From positions 1,136,081 to 1,200,080 of the forward strand of contig NZ_VYVA01000001.1 of NCBI RefSeq assembly GCF_009193215.1: a DNA stretch of 64,000 nucleotides, in the 5' to 3' direction. Below are positions 36,043 to 49,000 of this stretch, one piece after another (the first letter of the stretch is position 1; each line of letters begins with the position of its first letter). The translations under genes and the position numbers were made by a program. Below the pieces are notes generated by a model. It searched no databases. It was not told where the DNA came from and worked only from the letters and a program-made list of their open reading frames with translations. Source of the DNA: Flavicella marina (GTDB lineage Bacteria; Bacteroidota; Bacteroidia; Flavobacteriales; Flavobacteriaceae).

Positions 36043-36744
36043 ATGACAAAAGAAGAAGTTTTAAATAGGTTAGAAGCGTTATCGAATCCAGAAAAAGTAG
36101 TTTTTAAAGCGAAAAAATTTGGAGTGCAAACTGCTAGCAAAACTTTGGGAATTTATCAGAAAGATTTAAAATTACTTGCCAAAGAAATTGGGAAAAATAC
36201 AGAGCTTGGAATTGCTCTTTTCGATACCGAAATTTACGAAGCTCGCATTCTCTGCAGTAAAATTTGCAAACCCAAAGAAGTAACCGAAAAAATGATGGAT
36301 ACCTGGGTTGAAACTTTTGATACTTGGGAAATATGTGATTCGTTTTGTATGGAGCTATTTAAATTCAGTCCTTATGCTATAGAAAAAGCCTTTGCTTGGA
36401 GCGATCGAGAAGAGGAGTTTGTAAAACGCGCTGGAATTGTTTTAATGGCGGTATATGGTTTTGCAGATAAAAATGCTGAAAATGCGGTTTTTGAATCGTT
36501 CTTTCCAGTGTTAATTCATGAAGCACAAGATGATAGAATTTATGTAAAGAAAGCTGTGAGTTGGGCATTGCGAAATATCGGAAAGAGAAATAGTGATTTG
36601 AGGGAAAAAGTTATGCGTGTTGCCGATGAAATAGCGGCAGAAACTTCTGATAGTGCTCGGTGGATCGCAAAAGATGTTTTAAGAGAATTGAAAAAGGAAA
36701 ATGTCAAGAGTTTAGATTATCCAAGAGAAATCTATCGCGCTTAA
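36043..36744 (+). CDS. DNA alkylation repair protein of the AlkD HEAT-repeat type
   Basis: From the ATG at 36043 the product is 233 residues, wholly helical, with HEAT-like repeats and the aromatic WVETFDTWEICDSFCMELF segment of AlkD-like proteins. The later YVKKAVSWALRNIGKRN also fits. Known members remove alkylated bases from DNA by a non-flipping mechanism. The upstream ATG at 36028 overlaps cydB; the one at 36043 is better placed. It may ride on the cyd transcript. Confidence 0.85.
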   Translation: MTKEEVLNRLEALSNPEKVVFKAKKFGVQTASKTLGIYQKDLKLLAKEIGKNTELGIALFDTEIYEARILCSKICKPKEVTEKMMDTWVETFDTWEICDSFCMELFKFSPYAIEKAFAWSDREEEFVKRAGIVLMAVYGFADKNAENAVFESFFPVLIHEAQDDRIYVKKAVSWALRNIGKRNSDLREKVMRVADEIAAETSDSARWIAKDVLRELKKENVKSLDYPREIYRA

Positions 36745-36745
36745 T

Positions 36746-37147
36746 TTAAAATCGAAACTTTTTGCGATGCGCTTTTTTGTCGCTTTGCAATTTTTTGGTA
36801 TCGAGTCTTTTCTGGATGCTACTTTTAGTTGGTTTCGTGCTTCTTCTTATTTTCGGTTTTTTTAACGCTTCAAATATTAACTCAAGAAATCGAGCGATAA
36901 TTATTTTTTTGTTTTTTAATTGACTTCTACTTTCATCACATTGCAAAATCAAAAAGGTGTCTTTTGAAATTCTATGCTGTAGTTTTTTAAGTAATAATTC
37001 TTTTTCAGAATCAGAAAGCGCAAGAGAGTTTCCTATGTTAAAAGTCAATTCTATTTTGGTAGCAACTTTGTTCACGTTTTGACCGCCGGCACCACTACTT
37101 CGAATACCTTTAAGTTTTAATTCAGTAAGGATTAGTTTGTGGTCCAT
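36746..37147 (-). CDS. arfB: Peptidyl-tRNA hydrolase of the ArfB (RF-1 domain) type
   Basis: The 133-residue product has the catalytic GGQ (residues 21-23) in RSSGAGGQNVNK and a basic, disordered C-terminal tail (KPTKSSIQKRLDTKK and beyond) that enters the empty mRNA channel of stalled ribosomes. It releases peptides from ribosomes stuck without a stop codon. Its start overlaps the end of the preceding GGGPS-like gene by 16 bases, so it is the last gene of a three-gene leftward operon. Confidence 0.9.
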   Translation of the reverse strand: MDHKLILTELKLKGIRSSGAGGQNVNKVATKIELTFNIGNSLALSDSEKELLLKKLQHRISKDTFLILQCDESRSQLKNKKIIIARFLELIFEALKKPKIRRSTKPTKSSIQKRLDTKKLQSDKKAHRKKFRF

Positions 37148-37866
37148 AATTTTTCAAAAAAATCAACATCTTCTTCAAAAGCAGTTCCGATTACAACCAT
37201 ATCCGCACCGTTTGAATAGGCACTTTTAATGGCTGCTATAGTTCTCAAACCACCTCCTACAATAATCGGGATAGTGCAATTTTCAGAAACGGTTTTGATT
37301 ATTTCTGAATGGACCGGGGTTTTAGCCCCACTACCAGCCTCTAAGTAAATCAATTTATTACCTTTCATTTCTCCAGCAATCGCGGTATGTTCGATTAACG
37401 AACTGTTTTGTTGAGAGATGGGTTTTGTATTGCTCACTTTTTGCGTTGAAGTGGTTGTGTCTCCATCGATTAAAATATACCCGGTTGCAATACTTTCTGT
37501 AGCGTTTGTTTTAAAAAATGGAATGGACTTTACCTGTTGTTCGATCAAGTATTCAGGATTTCTACCTGACAACAAGGTTAAAAATAAAACAGCATCTACT
37601 TTAGGTGTCAATTGCGAATAATCACCAGGAAATAATACGATTGGAATATTGATATAACTCTTCAATGAAATAACTAGTTTTTCAGTAGCTCCTTCTGCAA
37701 CAGTACTGCCTCCAATAAATATATAATCAGCTTTTGATTGATTTATTTTTGAAACTAAATTTTCGAGCTTATGAATGTCTAATTTGTCTGGGTCTAATAG
37801 TAGTGCTAATAACTTTTTATTCGCTTTTTTAGCCTCGTAAATAGTATGTAAAACTGAATGTTGCAT
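37132..37866 (-). CDS. Geranylgeranylglyceryl/heptaprenylglyceryl phosphate synthase family protein
   Basis: The 244-residue product is a TIM barrel of the PcrB/GGGPS family: LLLDPDKL near residue 23, DYIFIGGSTVAEG, LFPGDYSQLTPKVDAVLFLTLLS (in part), IYLEAGSGAKTPV and IIVGGGLRTIAA. These enzymes join glycerol-1-phosphate to a polyprenyl diphosphate, the first step to ether lipids in archaea; bacterial homologs make related glycerol ethers. The Bacteroidota product is not settled. It sits between a phosphopantetheinyl transferase (3 bases upstream) and arfB in one operon. Confidence 0.88.
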   Translation of the reverse strand: MQHSVLHTIYEAKKANKKLLALLLDPDKLDIHKLENLVSKINQSKADYIFIGGSTVAEGATEKLVISLKSYINIPIVLFPGDYSQLTPKVDAVLFLTLLSGRNPEYLIEQQVKSIPFFKTNATESIATGYILIDGDTTTSTQKVSNTKPISQQNSSLIEHTAIAGEMKGNKLIYLEAGSGAKTPVHSEIIKTVSENCTIPIIVGGGLRTIAAIKSAYSNGADMVVIGTAFEEDVDFFEKLWTTN

Positions 37867-37869
37867 AAG

Positions 37870-38493
37870 TTATTCTAACGGTAAAGCGTATACCAAGGTA
37901 AAGTCTTCAATGATTTCAAAATAAATAATAAAAGATTCGTTCCAAGGGTCTTTTTTTATCCACCCAATTGTTTGTTTGTCTTTTAATTCGAAAGCATCTA
38001 TGGGCAAATGTTCTATAAATAATAGACCACCTTTTGGGTGGATTTTATACAAACTTTCTTTCGCTCCCCATAAAACGGTTAATTGCTCTACGAGATTGGT
38101 GTCTTTCAAAAAACTATTTTCTTGACCTACAAATTTATGAGCGATTCGCTTAATTTTGTCTCTGTTTTTTTCAATGTCAATTCCCACTGTTTTGTTGCTG
38201 ATGATAATTGTAGAAAAGGTAAAAGAATGGCTTATTGAAATATGTTGACCGTCTCTTAAGTTGGGTTTTCCTGATTCAGAATAATAGAGATCCTCATCAG
38301 AATATCCTGCTATTTGTAGCAAATGACGTACACTTAGAAAACCTTTTTGATGCATTTCAGAACGCATGCTATTGACACGCTTTAAACTATGTTCGCATAA
38401 AAAAACATTTTGTAACTCCTGTAAGGTTTCAGTTATTTTCCAGACAAGAACCTTAGTGTTTTTGTCAACGATAATTGTTTTGGCTAAAGGCAT
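37870..38493 (-). CDS. 4'-phosphopantetheinyl transferase family protein
   Basis: The 207-residue product has the paired motifs of the Sfp-type transferases, VGIDIEKNRDK and LWGAKESLYKIH, which bind Mg2+ and coenzyme A. It would move phosphopantetheine from CoA to acyl or peptidyl carrier proteins in the cytoplasm. It is the first gene of a leftward operon and divergent from ahcY across 56 bases, which hold both promoter elements. Confidence 0.87.
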   Translation of the reverse strand: MPLAKTIIVDKNTKVLVWKITETLQELQNVFLCEHSLKRVNSMRSEMHQKGFLSVRHLLQIAGYSDEDLYYSESGKPNLRDGQHISISHSFTFSTIIISNKTVGIDIEKNRDKIKRIAHKFVGQENSFLKDTNLVEQLTVLWGAKESLYKIHPKGGLLFIEHLPIDAFELKDKQTIGWIKKDPWNESFIIYFEIIEDFTLVYALPLE

Positions 38494-38502
38494 TTATATT
38501 GT

Positions 38503-38523
38503 CAAAGGTATTTTGTAATTTTG
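38503..38523. promoter_or_regulatory. Divergent promoter elements of the transferase operon and ahcY
   Basis: TACCTTTG on the minus strand (complement of 38503-38510) and TAATTTTG on the plus strand (38516-38523) both match TAnnTTTG. Only five bases separate them, so the two promoters overlap upstream and may compete. Confidence 0.5.
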
Positions 38524-38549
38524 CATCCTAATTCACAAATATAAGAACT

Positions 38550-39866
38550 ATGAGTTCAGAAACGTCAACATACACAAAATTTAAAGTAAAAGACATTAGT
38601 CTAGCAGACTGGGGTCGTAAAGAAATTCATTTGGCTGAAGCAGAAATGCCTGGGTTGATGAGTTTGAGAGAAGAATACAAAGGTCAAAAGCCTTTGGCAG
38701 GTGCTCGTATTGCAGGTTGTTTGCATATGACGATTCAAACAGCTGTGTTAATCGAAACATTAGTTGATTTAGGTGCTGAAGTAACTTGGAGTTCTTGTAA
38801 TATTTTTTCTACGCAAGATCAAGCTGCTGCTGCTATAGCTGCTGCAGGAATATCTGTATATGCTTGGAAAGGATTGTCTGAAGAAGAGTTTGATTGGTGT
38901 ATCGAACAAACGTTATTTTTTGGAGAAGAGAAAAAACCGTTGAACTTAATTTTAGATGACGGTGGTGATTTAACAAATATGGTGTTAGATCGTTACCCAG
39001 AATTGGTTCCAGGAATTAAAGGATTGTCTGAAGAAACTACTACAGGAGTTCATAGGTTGTATGACAGAGTAAAGGCAGGAACCTTGCCAATGCCTGCTAT
39101 CAATGTAAACGACTCTGTAACGAAGTCTAAATTTGATAATAAATATGGTTGTAAAGAATCTGCAGTAGATGCAATTCGTAGAGCAACCGATGTAATGATG
39201 GCAGGAAAAGTTGCCGTTGTTGCTGGTTATGGTGATGTTGGTAAAGGTACTGCTGCTTCTTTAGCTGGAGCCGGAGCAAGAGTTATTGTTACAGAGATCG
39301 ACCCAATATGCGCATTGCAAGCAGCGATGGACGGATACGAAGTTCGTAAAATGGACAATGCTATTTCTCGTGCTGATATTGTAATTACTACAACAGGAAA
39401 TAAAGATATTATAGTTGGTCGTCACTTCGAAGCCTTAAAAGACAAAGCTATTGTTTGTAATATTGGTCATTTTGATAATGAAATTGATATGGCATGGTTG
39501 AACGGTAATCATGGAGATTCAAAAGTAGAAATCAAACCTCAGGTAGATCAATATACAATTGATGGTAAAGAATTCTTGGTACTAGCAGAAGGGCGTTTGG
39601 TAAACTTAGGTTGTGCCACAGGTCATCCTAGTTTTGTTATGAGTAATTCATTTACAAACCAAACTTTAGCACAATTAGAGTTGTGGTTGAATGGAGAAAA
39701 TTATAAAAATGATGTTTACATGTTGCCTAAACATTTGGATGAAAAAGTAGCACGTTTGCATTTGGCTAAAATCGGAGTTGAGTTGGATGAATTAAGCCAA
39801 GAACAAGCTGATTATATTGATGTAAAAGTTGAAGGGCCATTTAAACCTGAATACTACAGATATTAA
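38550..39866 (+). CDS. ahcY: Adenosylhomocysteinase
   Basis: The 438-residue product has the full family pattern: [30 protein letters not shown], the NAD-binding [20 protein letters not shown], and the C-terminal FKPEYYRY. It reversibly splits S-adenosylhomocysteine to adenosine and homocysteine, which recycles the product of methylation reactions. It is a single-gene unit ending in a strong terminator. I see no SAH or SAM riboswitch in the short leader. Confidence 0.97.
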   Translation: MSSETSTYTKFKVKDISLADWGRKEIHLAEAEMPGLMSLREEYKGQKPLAGARIAGCLHMTIQTAVLIETLVDLGAEVTWSSCNIFSTQDQAAAAIAAAGISVYAWKGLSEEEFDWCIEQTLFFGEEKKPLNLILDDGGDLTNMVLDRYPELVPGIKGLSEETTTGVHRLYDRVKAGTLPMPAINVNDSVTKSKFDNKYGCKESAVDAIRRATDVMMAGKVAVVAGYGDVGKGTAASLAGAGARVIVTEIDPICALQAAMDGYEVRKMDNAISRADIVITTTGNKDIIVGRHFEALKDKAIVCNIGHFDNEIDMAWLNGNHGDSKVEIKPQVDQYTIDGKEFLVLAEGRLVNLGCATGHPSFVMSNSFTNQTLAQLELWLNGENYKNDVYMLPKHLDEKVARLHLAKIGVELDELSQEQADYIDVKVEGPFKPEYYRY

Positions 39867-39913
39867 ATTTTCGGACACTGAGCTTGTCGAAGTGTGAAGC
39901 GAAGATTTTACCT

Positions 39914-39948
39914 AAAAAACGCCTTGAGTTTCTCAAGGCGTTTTTTTT
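39914..39948. terminator. Terminator after ahcY
   Basis: AAAACGCCTTGAG and CTCAAGGCGTTTT form a 13-bp perfect stem with loop TTT and a run of T after it. The flanking A run would make it work on the other strand too. Confidence 0.92.
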
Positions 39949-40038
39949 GCTATATGTAGGTTTTATTGGTTGCTGTTTTAACAAATGTTATATAATTGTA
40001 ATAAAAGATGTAGAAAGTGTTGATAGATTGTTAATAAC

Positions 40039-40069
40039 TTGTTAATTTTTTTATAAAAGCATATCTTCG
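40039..40069 (+). promoter_or_regulatory. Probable promoter of the giant adhesin operon
   Basis: TTG (40039-40041), a 20-base spacer and TATCTTCG (40062-40069) resemble the Bacteroidota promoter with one mismatch in the -7 element and one extra spacer base, 28 bases before the ATG. Confidence 0.45.
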
Positions 40070-40097
40070 TTAAAAATTGATCAATTAAAAGAATTTT

Positions 40098-43000
40098 ATG
40101 GTAGGGGGTACCAAGAACCAATACAAAAGTTTCAAGTATTTGAAACTACAATTATTGTCGATATTATTTATTGTTGTAAGTTTTTCATCAACCGTAAGTG
40201 CACAGAACTGCACGGTCAATGCTGGGATCGATAGAACTATTTGTGAAACAGAAACTCTTACTCTTGAAGGGGTCTTAGGGGGAGCGATAGACTCTTCGCT
40301 TTGGATTCAGACAGGTGGGCCCTCTGTAATCATTGAAAATCCGACAAATGAGGTAACTGATGTAATAGGTACTTTAGGAGGAAATACATATACTTTTATG
40401 TTGACTGCCGTATGTGGAGATACAGTTGACGCAAACCCGCAAACAGTTACAATAGTTGTCAATGAAATTCCTGATGCAGTTGCTGGATCTGATATTGAGG
40501 GATGTCCAGGGTCATATACCTTAAACGCAACTCCAGTTGATGCAAGTTTGGTTGATGTAGTTGGTAAATGGACGATTGAAGGAGGAAATAATGCAGGAGT
40601 AACTTTGACGGATTCGTCTTCTCCTACTTCCGGAATAACGCTTTCCAATGCATCGATAGGTACCACGACTTTGCGTTGGACTATTGAAAACACAACTACG
40701 CTATGTAGTACCTATGATGAAATATCTGTTACTAATTTTGGTGGTGAGCCAATCGCAATAGCAGGAAATGATAAGACATTGTCACAATGTTATACTACTT
40801 CCACTGCAACAAATTTAGATGGATCCATAGGAGGTGATGGAACAGGTTCTCAAATTGGTGTTTGGTCTTTTGTATCAGGGCCAAATGTTCCGAATATCGC
40901 AGACGAAAATGATGAAAAAACTCGAGTTTCTGGATTGATCGAAGGAACTTATGTTTTTAGATGGACAGTCCATGGGCCATGTGCTTCTGGTAGAGATGAA
41001 GTTACGATTATTGTGCCTGCTGCTACACAAGATATAACAGATGCTAGAATACTTAATGGGAATCAACGTTTTTGTGATCCAAATATTACAACAGCTATTT
41101 TAAAAGGAGAGCCTCCTACGTATGCAGGAGAAACTGTAGAGTGGACACAGGTGAGTGGTCCAACCCTTCCAGCGGGTTCTATTTTAAGTCCGAATAGCCC
41201 AACAACACAGGTAATAAATTTAGATGGCTCGCATAATAAAACCTATACTTTTGAATATAAGATAATAGGAGGGCCAATCAATCCGAATTGTAGTTCGAAA
41301 GATGAAGGTAAAATCCACTTTAGTTCTCCAAATGTTTCTATCATAGTCAACAATGGCAATGATATGATTTTGAATCAAGATCAAACTAGGGCTGTAGTTC
41401 CTTTTATGCAATCTGGTGGAAATAGAACGAGGTATGAAATAATCGCTGCTCCCGATCCTTCTGGACTTGTTTCGTTAAAAGGAGCTGGTAGTTCCCCTTT
41501 AACTTTAGATTTATTGGCAGGTGAAGGAACTTATACTTTACGCTTGGTAAGAGATGCTTCAGGAGAGGTTTTAACAGATTGTAATGTGGCATCTGATCAA
41601 ATCAATATTGTAGTTTCTCTTACTCCTACTGATGGGAATGCAGGTTCAAATTCCGTATTGAATTGTGGTCAGACGTCAACTACATTAGCAGGTAACCCTA
41701 TTTCTGTAGGAACTGCGACTTGGTCACAAGTTAGTGGGCCAAATACAGCTATTTTCTCAGATGTTAATATCCCCAATCCAGAAGTTACCGGATTGATTCC
41801 AGGGGAATATGTTTTTAGATATTTAGTTTCTGGAGGTCCGAATGCACAAGATTCTTTTTCAGATACGTATGTGACTTATGCAATGCCTCCTGTTGCGGAT
41901 GCTGGCTTAAGTGAATCGATTTGTGCAGGAACGCATGTGCTTAGTGGTAATGCTCTAGAGGCGGGTCAAACAGGTAAATGGACAGTAACTCCAAGTGACG
42001 GCGTTTCTTTTGTTGACGATACAGTACCAGATGCTATTGTCTCAGGTTTAAAATCAAATCAAGCCTATACATTTACTTGGACTATTAGTACCTTAAAGTG
42101 TGGTGATGATGCTGATGATGTGGTGCTGACAACAGATTCTTTGAATTCTCCTTCCATAGCAGATGCGGGTCCAGATCAATGTGTGGCTTCTAATGTTTCA
42201 ATTGGAGTACTTACGGCTATTGAAACAGAATCTCCTTTTAGAGGTACTGGTGAATGGACCTTCGTTTCAGGTCCAGCTACTCCAACTATCTTAAAGACTG
42301 GCGATTTCACTGCTGATGTTTCTGGTATGACAGCTGATGGGGATTATGAATTTAAATGGACAGTATCGACACTACTGTGTAGTGCTCAGACAGAAGATAC
42401 AACTACGATAACAGTCGCTCCAAATGCTGGGCAAAATTTAGACGCAGGTCCAGATCAAACAATTTGTGGCGATCAAGTGGTAATGGCAGCGAATGTACCG
42501 GCAACAGGACTTGTTGGTAAATGGGAGCAGACTTCTGGAAATGCTGGTTGGACTGTAGATAATATCAACAGCCCTACAGCAATTTTTACGAATTTATTAG
42601 ATGGAAATTATGCGTTTAATTGGGTAGTTTCAAAAGGTACTTGTGAATCGGCTTCTGATGAGATGAAGTTCTCAATAAGTACAGGACCAACTACCGCAAC
42701 GGCAGGTCCTATTTCTGATATTTGTAATGGGTCAACAGCAGTACTTACAGGAAATGTTATTACCGAAGGGGTTGGAACATGGTCTGTGGTTGCAGGGCCA
42801 AATAATCCAAATATTGCAGATATTCATGACCCTGTTTCAGCGGTTTCAAACTTAGTGTCTGGGGAATATACTTTTAAATGGACAAGTAGTAATGGAATTA
42901 ATTGCCCTAATTCAGAGGCGACAACTACTTTTATCGTTGCTGCTGAAATTAATTTAGATGGAAAAGATCAAGATTTATGTGCCGCTTCTCAAGTATTACT

Positions 43001-46000
43001 TGAAGCGAATCCTGGTGCAATGGGAGTGTGGACTCAGACAGCTCCAATTAATACTGCTGTTATATCTATTACCACTACTTCAGATCAAACGGCAATAGTA
43101 GAATTAGACCCAACAATTTCAGATACCTATGTATTTACTTTTACAGCGAATTCTTCGAGTGTTTCTTGCACAAGTTCTGATGAATTAGAAATAAAAAACA
43201 CAAAATTACCAGATGCACCGAATGCCGGGCCTGATCAAAGTATTTGTACAGATACCAATACTTCAGTTACGATGGCGGCAATTGGTGAGCCTGGAGAATG
43301 GATTTTAGTAACTGGACCTAATACTCCAACAATTTCGAGCAGTACTGACAAGGCTGCAGTAATTAGTAATTTAGTAGAAGGGTTGTATGTTTATGAGTGG
43401 AACGTAGGAAGTTTACCATGTACAGAATTGAAAGATGTTGTTAGAATCAACGTGTATGATCCTCCATTAGGTGCAGATGCAGGTCCAGATCAAACTGGTG
43501 GTACAGCAGCTTGTCAAGTTTTACCTCAATTAGATGCTGCAACTCCGACAAACGGAATAGGTACTTGGACGTTGACAACGGATCCATCTTTAGGAACAGG
43601 AATTATTATTGATAGTCCTAATGACCCGAAATCGACATTGACAATTAATGATCCATTTAATTTGCCAATCGGAAATTATGTGTTTACATGGACAGTTTCT
43701 AATGGAAATCCTGTTTGTTCAGATATATCAGATCAGGTTATTTTAGAATTTACTGCGCCACCGGCTAGTGATGCAAATGCAGGTTCCGACCAGGAATTAT
43801 GTGATGTTACGAGTAGTACGTTGTTTGGAAATTCAATTAGTTTTGGCTCAGGACAATGGACACAGGATTCCGGTCCTAATACCGCCGTTATTGCAAATCA
43901 ATTCAACTCTGAAACAGCTGTGAGTGGTATGATTGCTGGTACGTATGTATTTAGATGGACCATCACGAGTGGTGGTTGTAACACAACAGATACTGTTGAG
44001 ATAATTATTTATGATGATACAGCCGTGGGAGTATTAGATGCTGGTCCGGATCAGATTGTACCTCAATTTGATAATATTTTTATGGATGCCAATGATGTGT
44101 CACCAGCAGTAGGTGAATGGCAATTTAAAAGTGGACCTTCAACACCAATCATTATAGATAAAAATGATCCTAAAACTCAAATAACAGGAGTTGTGCCTGG
44201 GGTTTATGAATTCAATTGGACGGTGAGATTGGGAATTTGTCCTCAAAAAGAGGATGCCGTTTTAATTACTGTCGTTGGGGTTACCGATGTGGGTGTAGAT
44301 AAGAATGTCGATATTCCAAGCCCTGTTGTTGGGTCTACCGTATCGTATTCTGTTACGCTAACAAATCATGGAATTAATACAGCCACAGGAGTTGAAATAA
44401 AAGATTTATTGCCTTCGGGGGTAAGTTTGGTTTCTGGTTCTGTTGACAATGGAGGTGTTTATAATTCTGGTGGAAATTCTATCATTTGGAGTAATTTGAT
44501 GATCGCTCCTGGAAAACAATTGGTATTAAACTATAAAGCAGTAGTTAACAATCCGAATGGGGGTGCAGATGAATACAAAAACACTGCGAGTTTAGAAAAA
44601 GTAAATGAAATAGATGCAGACCCAACAAATGATAGCGATTCTGTAACCTTAACACCGTCTGTAATCGCAGATGTTGTATTGTCTAAAGAAGTTTCGAATG
44701 CAAATCCAAACGAAGGAGATATCATATTTTATACGATAAAAGTAACCAACAACTCGATTAGCGAAATTACGAATGTAGTTATCACAGATAATTTACCTGC
44801 AGGATTGACATATATCAGTGGTATTGGTACTGTTTCAGTTTGGACACCACCTACTTGGAATATCGGTACGATGCTTCCTGGAGCAACTGAAGAATTGATT
44901 TTAGAAGTACAAGTAGATGCAGGGACATCGGGTCAGACTCTCACAAATGTTATTTCAAATACACAAGACCAGGTAGATCAAAACATCACTTTAGACGATG
45001 ATACAGCCACTATTGTCGTGGCGAGTTCTGATTTGGTGACGACAAAAACGGTGAATAAACCTTTGGTTGTTGAGGGTGAGACGATTTGGTATACATTAAA
45101 AGTTGCAAATAATGGACCTGATTTGGCAACTAATGTTTCTTTAGTGGATGTGCTGCCTGCTGGAGTTATTTATGTAAGTGATAATTCAGGAGGTACTTAT
45201 AATTCTGGAAACGGATTATGGACGATTGGTGATATAGAAAATGGAAAATCAGCAGAGATTAAAATCTTTGTAAAAATTGATTCAGGAACACAAGGCCAAA
45301 AAATAGTGAATACAACTACGGCTGCCACAGGAGATCAAGCAGATCCAACTACCAATGGAGATGATTTAGAAGCAGAGGTTGTTGTAGATAGTGAAACAGA
45401 TGTGGTTATTACCAAAACTGTAGACAATCCTACACCAAATGAAGGTGATATTGTAACTTATACCATCAGAGCTGAGAACAAAGGTGTCGTAAATATTACA
45501 AACATAGTTGTAACAGATATGTTGCCGGCAGGCCTGACACATATTACTGGAAACCCTTCAGAAGGAACTTGGATAGAACCTAATTGGTCGATGGCACAGA
45601 TCGTACCTGGTGGTACTGAAGAATTGACATTGCAAGTTCATGTTGAATCTGGAACGGCAGGAAAAACGCTTACGAACACAGTTTCAAATACCCAAGACCA
45701 ATACGATAGTAACGTTACTCCTGATGATATGGAAGAAACGGTGGTTGTAACCTCTTCAGATTTGGTTACGGTAAAAACTGTGAGTGATAATGCACCTAGT
45801 GAAGGAGACGAGATAACCTATACAATCGAAGTTACAAATAATGGAGGGAGTGATGCAACTGGAATTGGTCTGGTTGACAATTTACCTTCAGGAGTAACCT
45901 ATGTCTCTGACGATTCAGGAGGTGATTACAACAGCGGTTCTGGAATTTGGATAATTGGGAACTTGGCAAATGGTAACTCTACTAGTTTAAATATAAAAGC

Positions 46001-49000
46001 AACTGTAAATGCTTCAACAGCAGGTTCAGTTGTTACAAATACAACAACTGCAGCAGTAGGAGATCAAACGGATCCTACAGATACTGGAGATGTTCTTTCA
46101 GCTGACATTCATATTGATAATGCTACAGATATCGTATTATCGAAAAAAGTGAACAATTCATTGCCAAATGAAGGAGATGCGATTATATACACTATCGAAG
46201 TAACGAATAATGGAATAATTGATGCTACAAACCTTGTGATTACGGATGTTTTAGATCCAGGTTTGGTATATGTCTCAGGGGTTGCAACTGAAGGTGTATG
46301 GAACTTTCCTACTTGGACTCTCACAACATTGGGCGCAGGAGTGACTGAAACCTTGCTAGTTCAGGTTGTTGTTGCTACAGGAACTTCTGGACAGACTTTA
46401 ACAAACACAATTAGCAATACACAAGATCAATTAGACAACAATGCAACTCCAGATGACGATAATGAATCTGTTGTTGTTTCGGCTGTTGATCTAGTAACTG
46501 TGAAAACAGTAAATAACGATACTCCTCAAGAGGGAGATATAGTTACCTACTCTTTGGTTGTGACGAATAACGGACCGAATGCTGCAACAAATGTTACAGT
46601 AATAGATAAACTACCAAATGGTGTAACTTATATAAGTGATGATAGAAGCGGTTTTTATGATCCAGCAACTGGAGTTTGGTATATAGGTTATTTGGCAAAT
46701 GGGTCTACAGCAAATATCAATATACATGCATCTGTTGATAATGGAACTGCAGGAAGTTCAGTGGAAAATATTGCTACAGCAGCAATAGGTGATCAAACCG
46801 ACACGTCGACGGTTGGTGATGTTTTAAATGCGATTATCTATGTTGATAATGAAACTGATATTGTGTTGTCAAAAGTGGTTGACAACGCTAATCCAAATGG
46901 AGGAGACAAAATAAATTATACCATTGTTGTTGAAAACAAAGGACCAATCGAAGCTACAAATATTGTTATTACTGATGTCTTGCCTTCAGGTTTGACTTTG
47001 TTATCAAGTATTCCTAGTTCAGGTGTTTATTCAAATTCGGAATGGAAAATGAGTGCGTTAAGTGTCGGTGAACAAGAAACTTTAATTTTAGAAGTTCTTG
47101 TGAGTGATACGGCAGATGGAATGGTGTTGACGAATACCATAAGCAATACGCAAGATCAGTTCGATAACAATAACACTGCGGATGATTTAGATGAATCGAT
47201 TCTAGTGGCTTCAGCCGACTTAGTTACTCAAAAGGTGGTTGATAATGCTACTCCTAAGGTTGGAGATGAGATAAATTATACCATTACGGTTCGAAATATT
47301 GGACCAGACAATGCTACCAATGTAAGTTTAATTGATCATTTACCGGTTGGGGTAACTTATGTGAGTGATGATGCTTCAGGTGCTTATGATCCAGTTACGG
47401 GAATTTGGACCTTGCCGGTAGTAAACAATGGAGTAACAGAAGCATTAAATATCAAAGCTACTGTTGATGCTGGTACAGGTGGAACTACCATTACAAATAC
47501 TACCACTGCAGCCAAAGGAGATCAAACCAAAGATTCTCCTATTGGAGACAATTTAGAGGCTGTCATTTATGTCGATAATGAAACAGATATTGCAGTTACA
47601 AAGATTGTAAATAATCAAACTCCAAGTGAGGGTTCAACTGTGATATTCACTATAGAAGTAACAAATAATGGTCCAATTGAAGCTACAAATTTAAAGTTAA
47701 CTGATGTCATTCCTAGAGATTTGACATTGGTGTCTGGGGTTCCAAATCAAGGAGTCTGGAATAGTCCGGTTTGGAATATAGGATCTTTAGCAAATGGAGC
47801 TTCCGCAACGCTGATATTGAATGCAAAAGTAAATGCTGGTACCGCAGGTAATATTATAACAAATTATGTTTATAACACACAAGATCAATTAGATACCGAT
47901 GCAACTCCAGACGATTTAAGTGAGTCGTTAACAGTTGCCTCTTCTAATTTAGTAACTGTAAAAACGGTTGATAATAATACTCCAAGTGAAGGAGAAACTA
48001 TTCATTATACGATAAAAGTTGAGAATAACGGTCCTGTCGATGCTACGAATGTTTCTTTAGTAGATCTTTTACCAAATGAAGTTACATATGTGTCAGATGA
48101 TGCAGGTGGAGATTATAATGCTGGTTCAGGTATTTGGACAATAGGAGCAATTCCAAATGGTGGTTCGGCTCAATTGGAAATTGAAGCTACCATCAATTCT
48201 AGTACAGCAGGAAGTACAATTATTAATAGAACCAGTGCTGCGGTTTCTGATCAAACTGACCCTGACACAACGGGTGATATGCTTGAAGCCTCTGTTTTTG
48301 TTGATAATGAAACAGATATTGTATTGTCGAAAGTTGTGAATAACAACTCTCCGAATGAAGGTGAAACTATTAGGTATTCTATTTCAGTGACAAACAACGG
48401 TCCAATCACAGCTACGAATGTGAAAATAACAGATGTACTGCCGAATGGGTTGACATATGTTTCAGGAATTCCTTCGAAAGGAATCTGGAACGATCCTATT
48501 TGGAGCATCAATACTTTGGCTTCAGGTGAAACGCTTGTGTTGATTGTTGATGCAATAGTTGATAGTGGGACTGCAGGTCAAAATTTAACAAATACAATTA
48601 GTAATACGCAAGATCAATTAGACACAAACAATACATTAGATGATCTTGAAGAAACAGTTATTGTAGGCGCATCTGATTTAGTGACTATCAAAACAGTTGA
48701 CAACCCAGCTCCAGACGAAGGAGATACTATTGTTTATACTATTACAGTTACTAATAATGGATTGAATGATGCAACTAGTGTATCCTTGATAGATCATCTT
48801 CCTTTTGGCGTTACTTATGTGAGCGACGATGGGTTAGGCACCTATTCAAATGCAACAAAAATCTGGAGTATCGGAGATCTTGCATTTGGAGATACTGCGA
48901 GTTTAAATATTGTAGCCACTGTAAATGCTGGAACAGCCGGAACGAGCATTGTTAACACTACTACCGCAGCGATTGGAGATCAGGCTGATCCTTCTACGGC

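Noticed and set aside
40307..40693. Antisense open frame of 128 codons inside the adhesin gene
   Set aside because: It has no start signal or homology, and the sense frame continues through it. Similar antisense frames within the repeats are caused by repeat composition.
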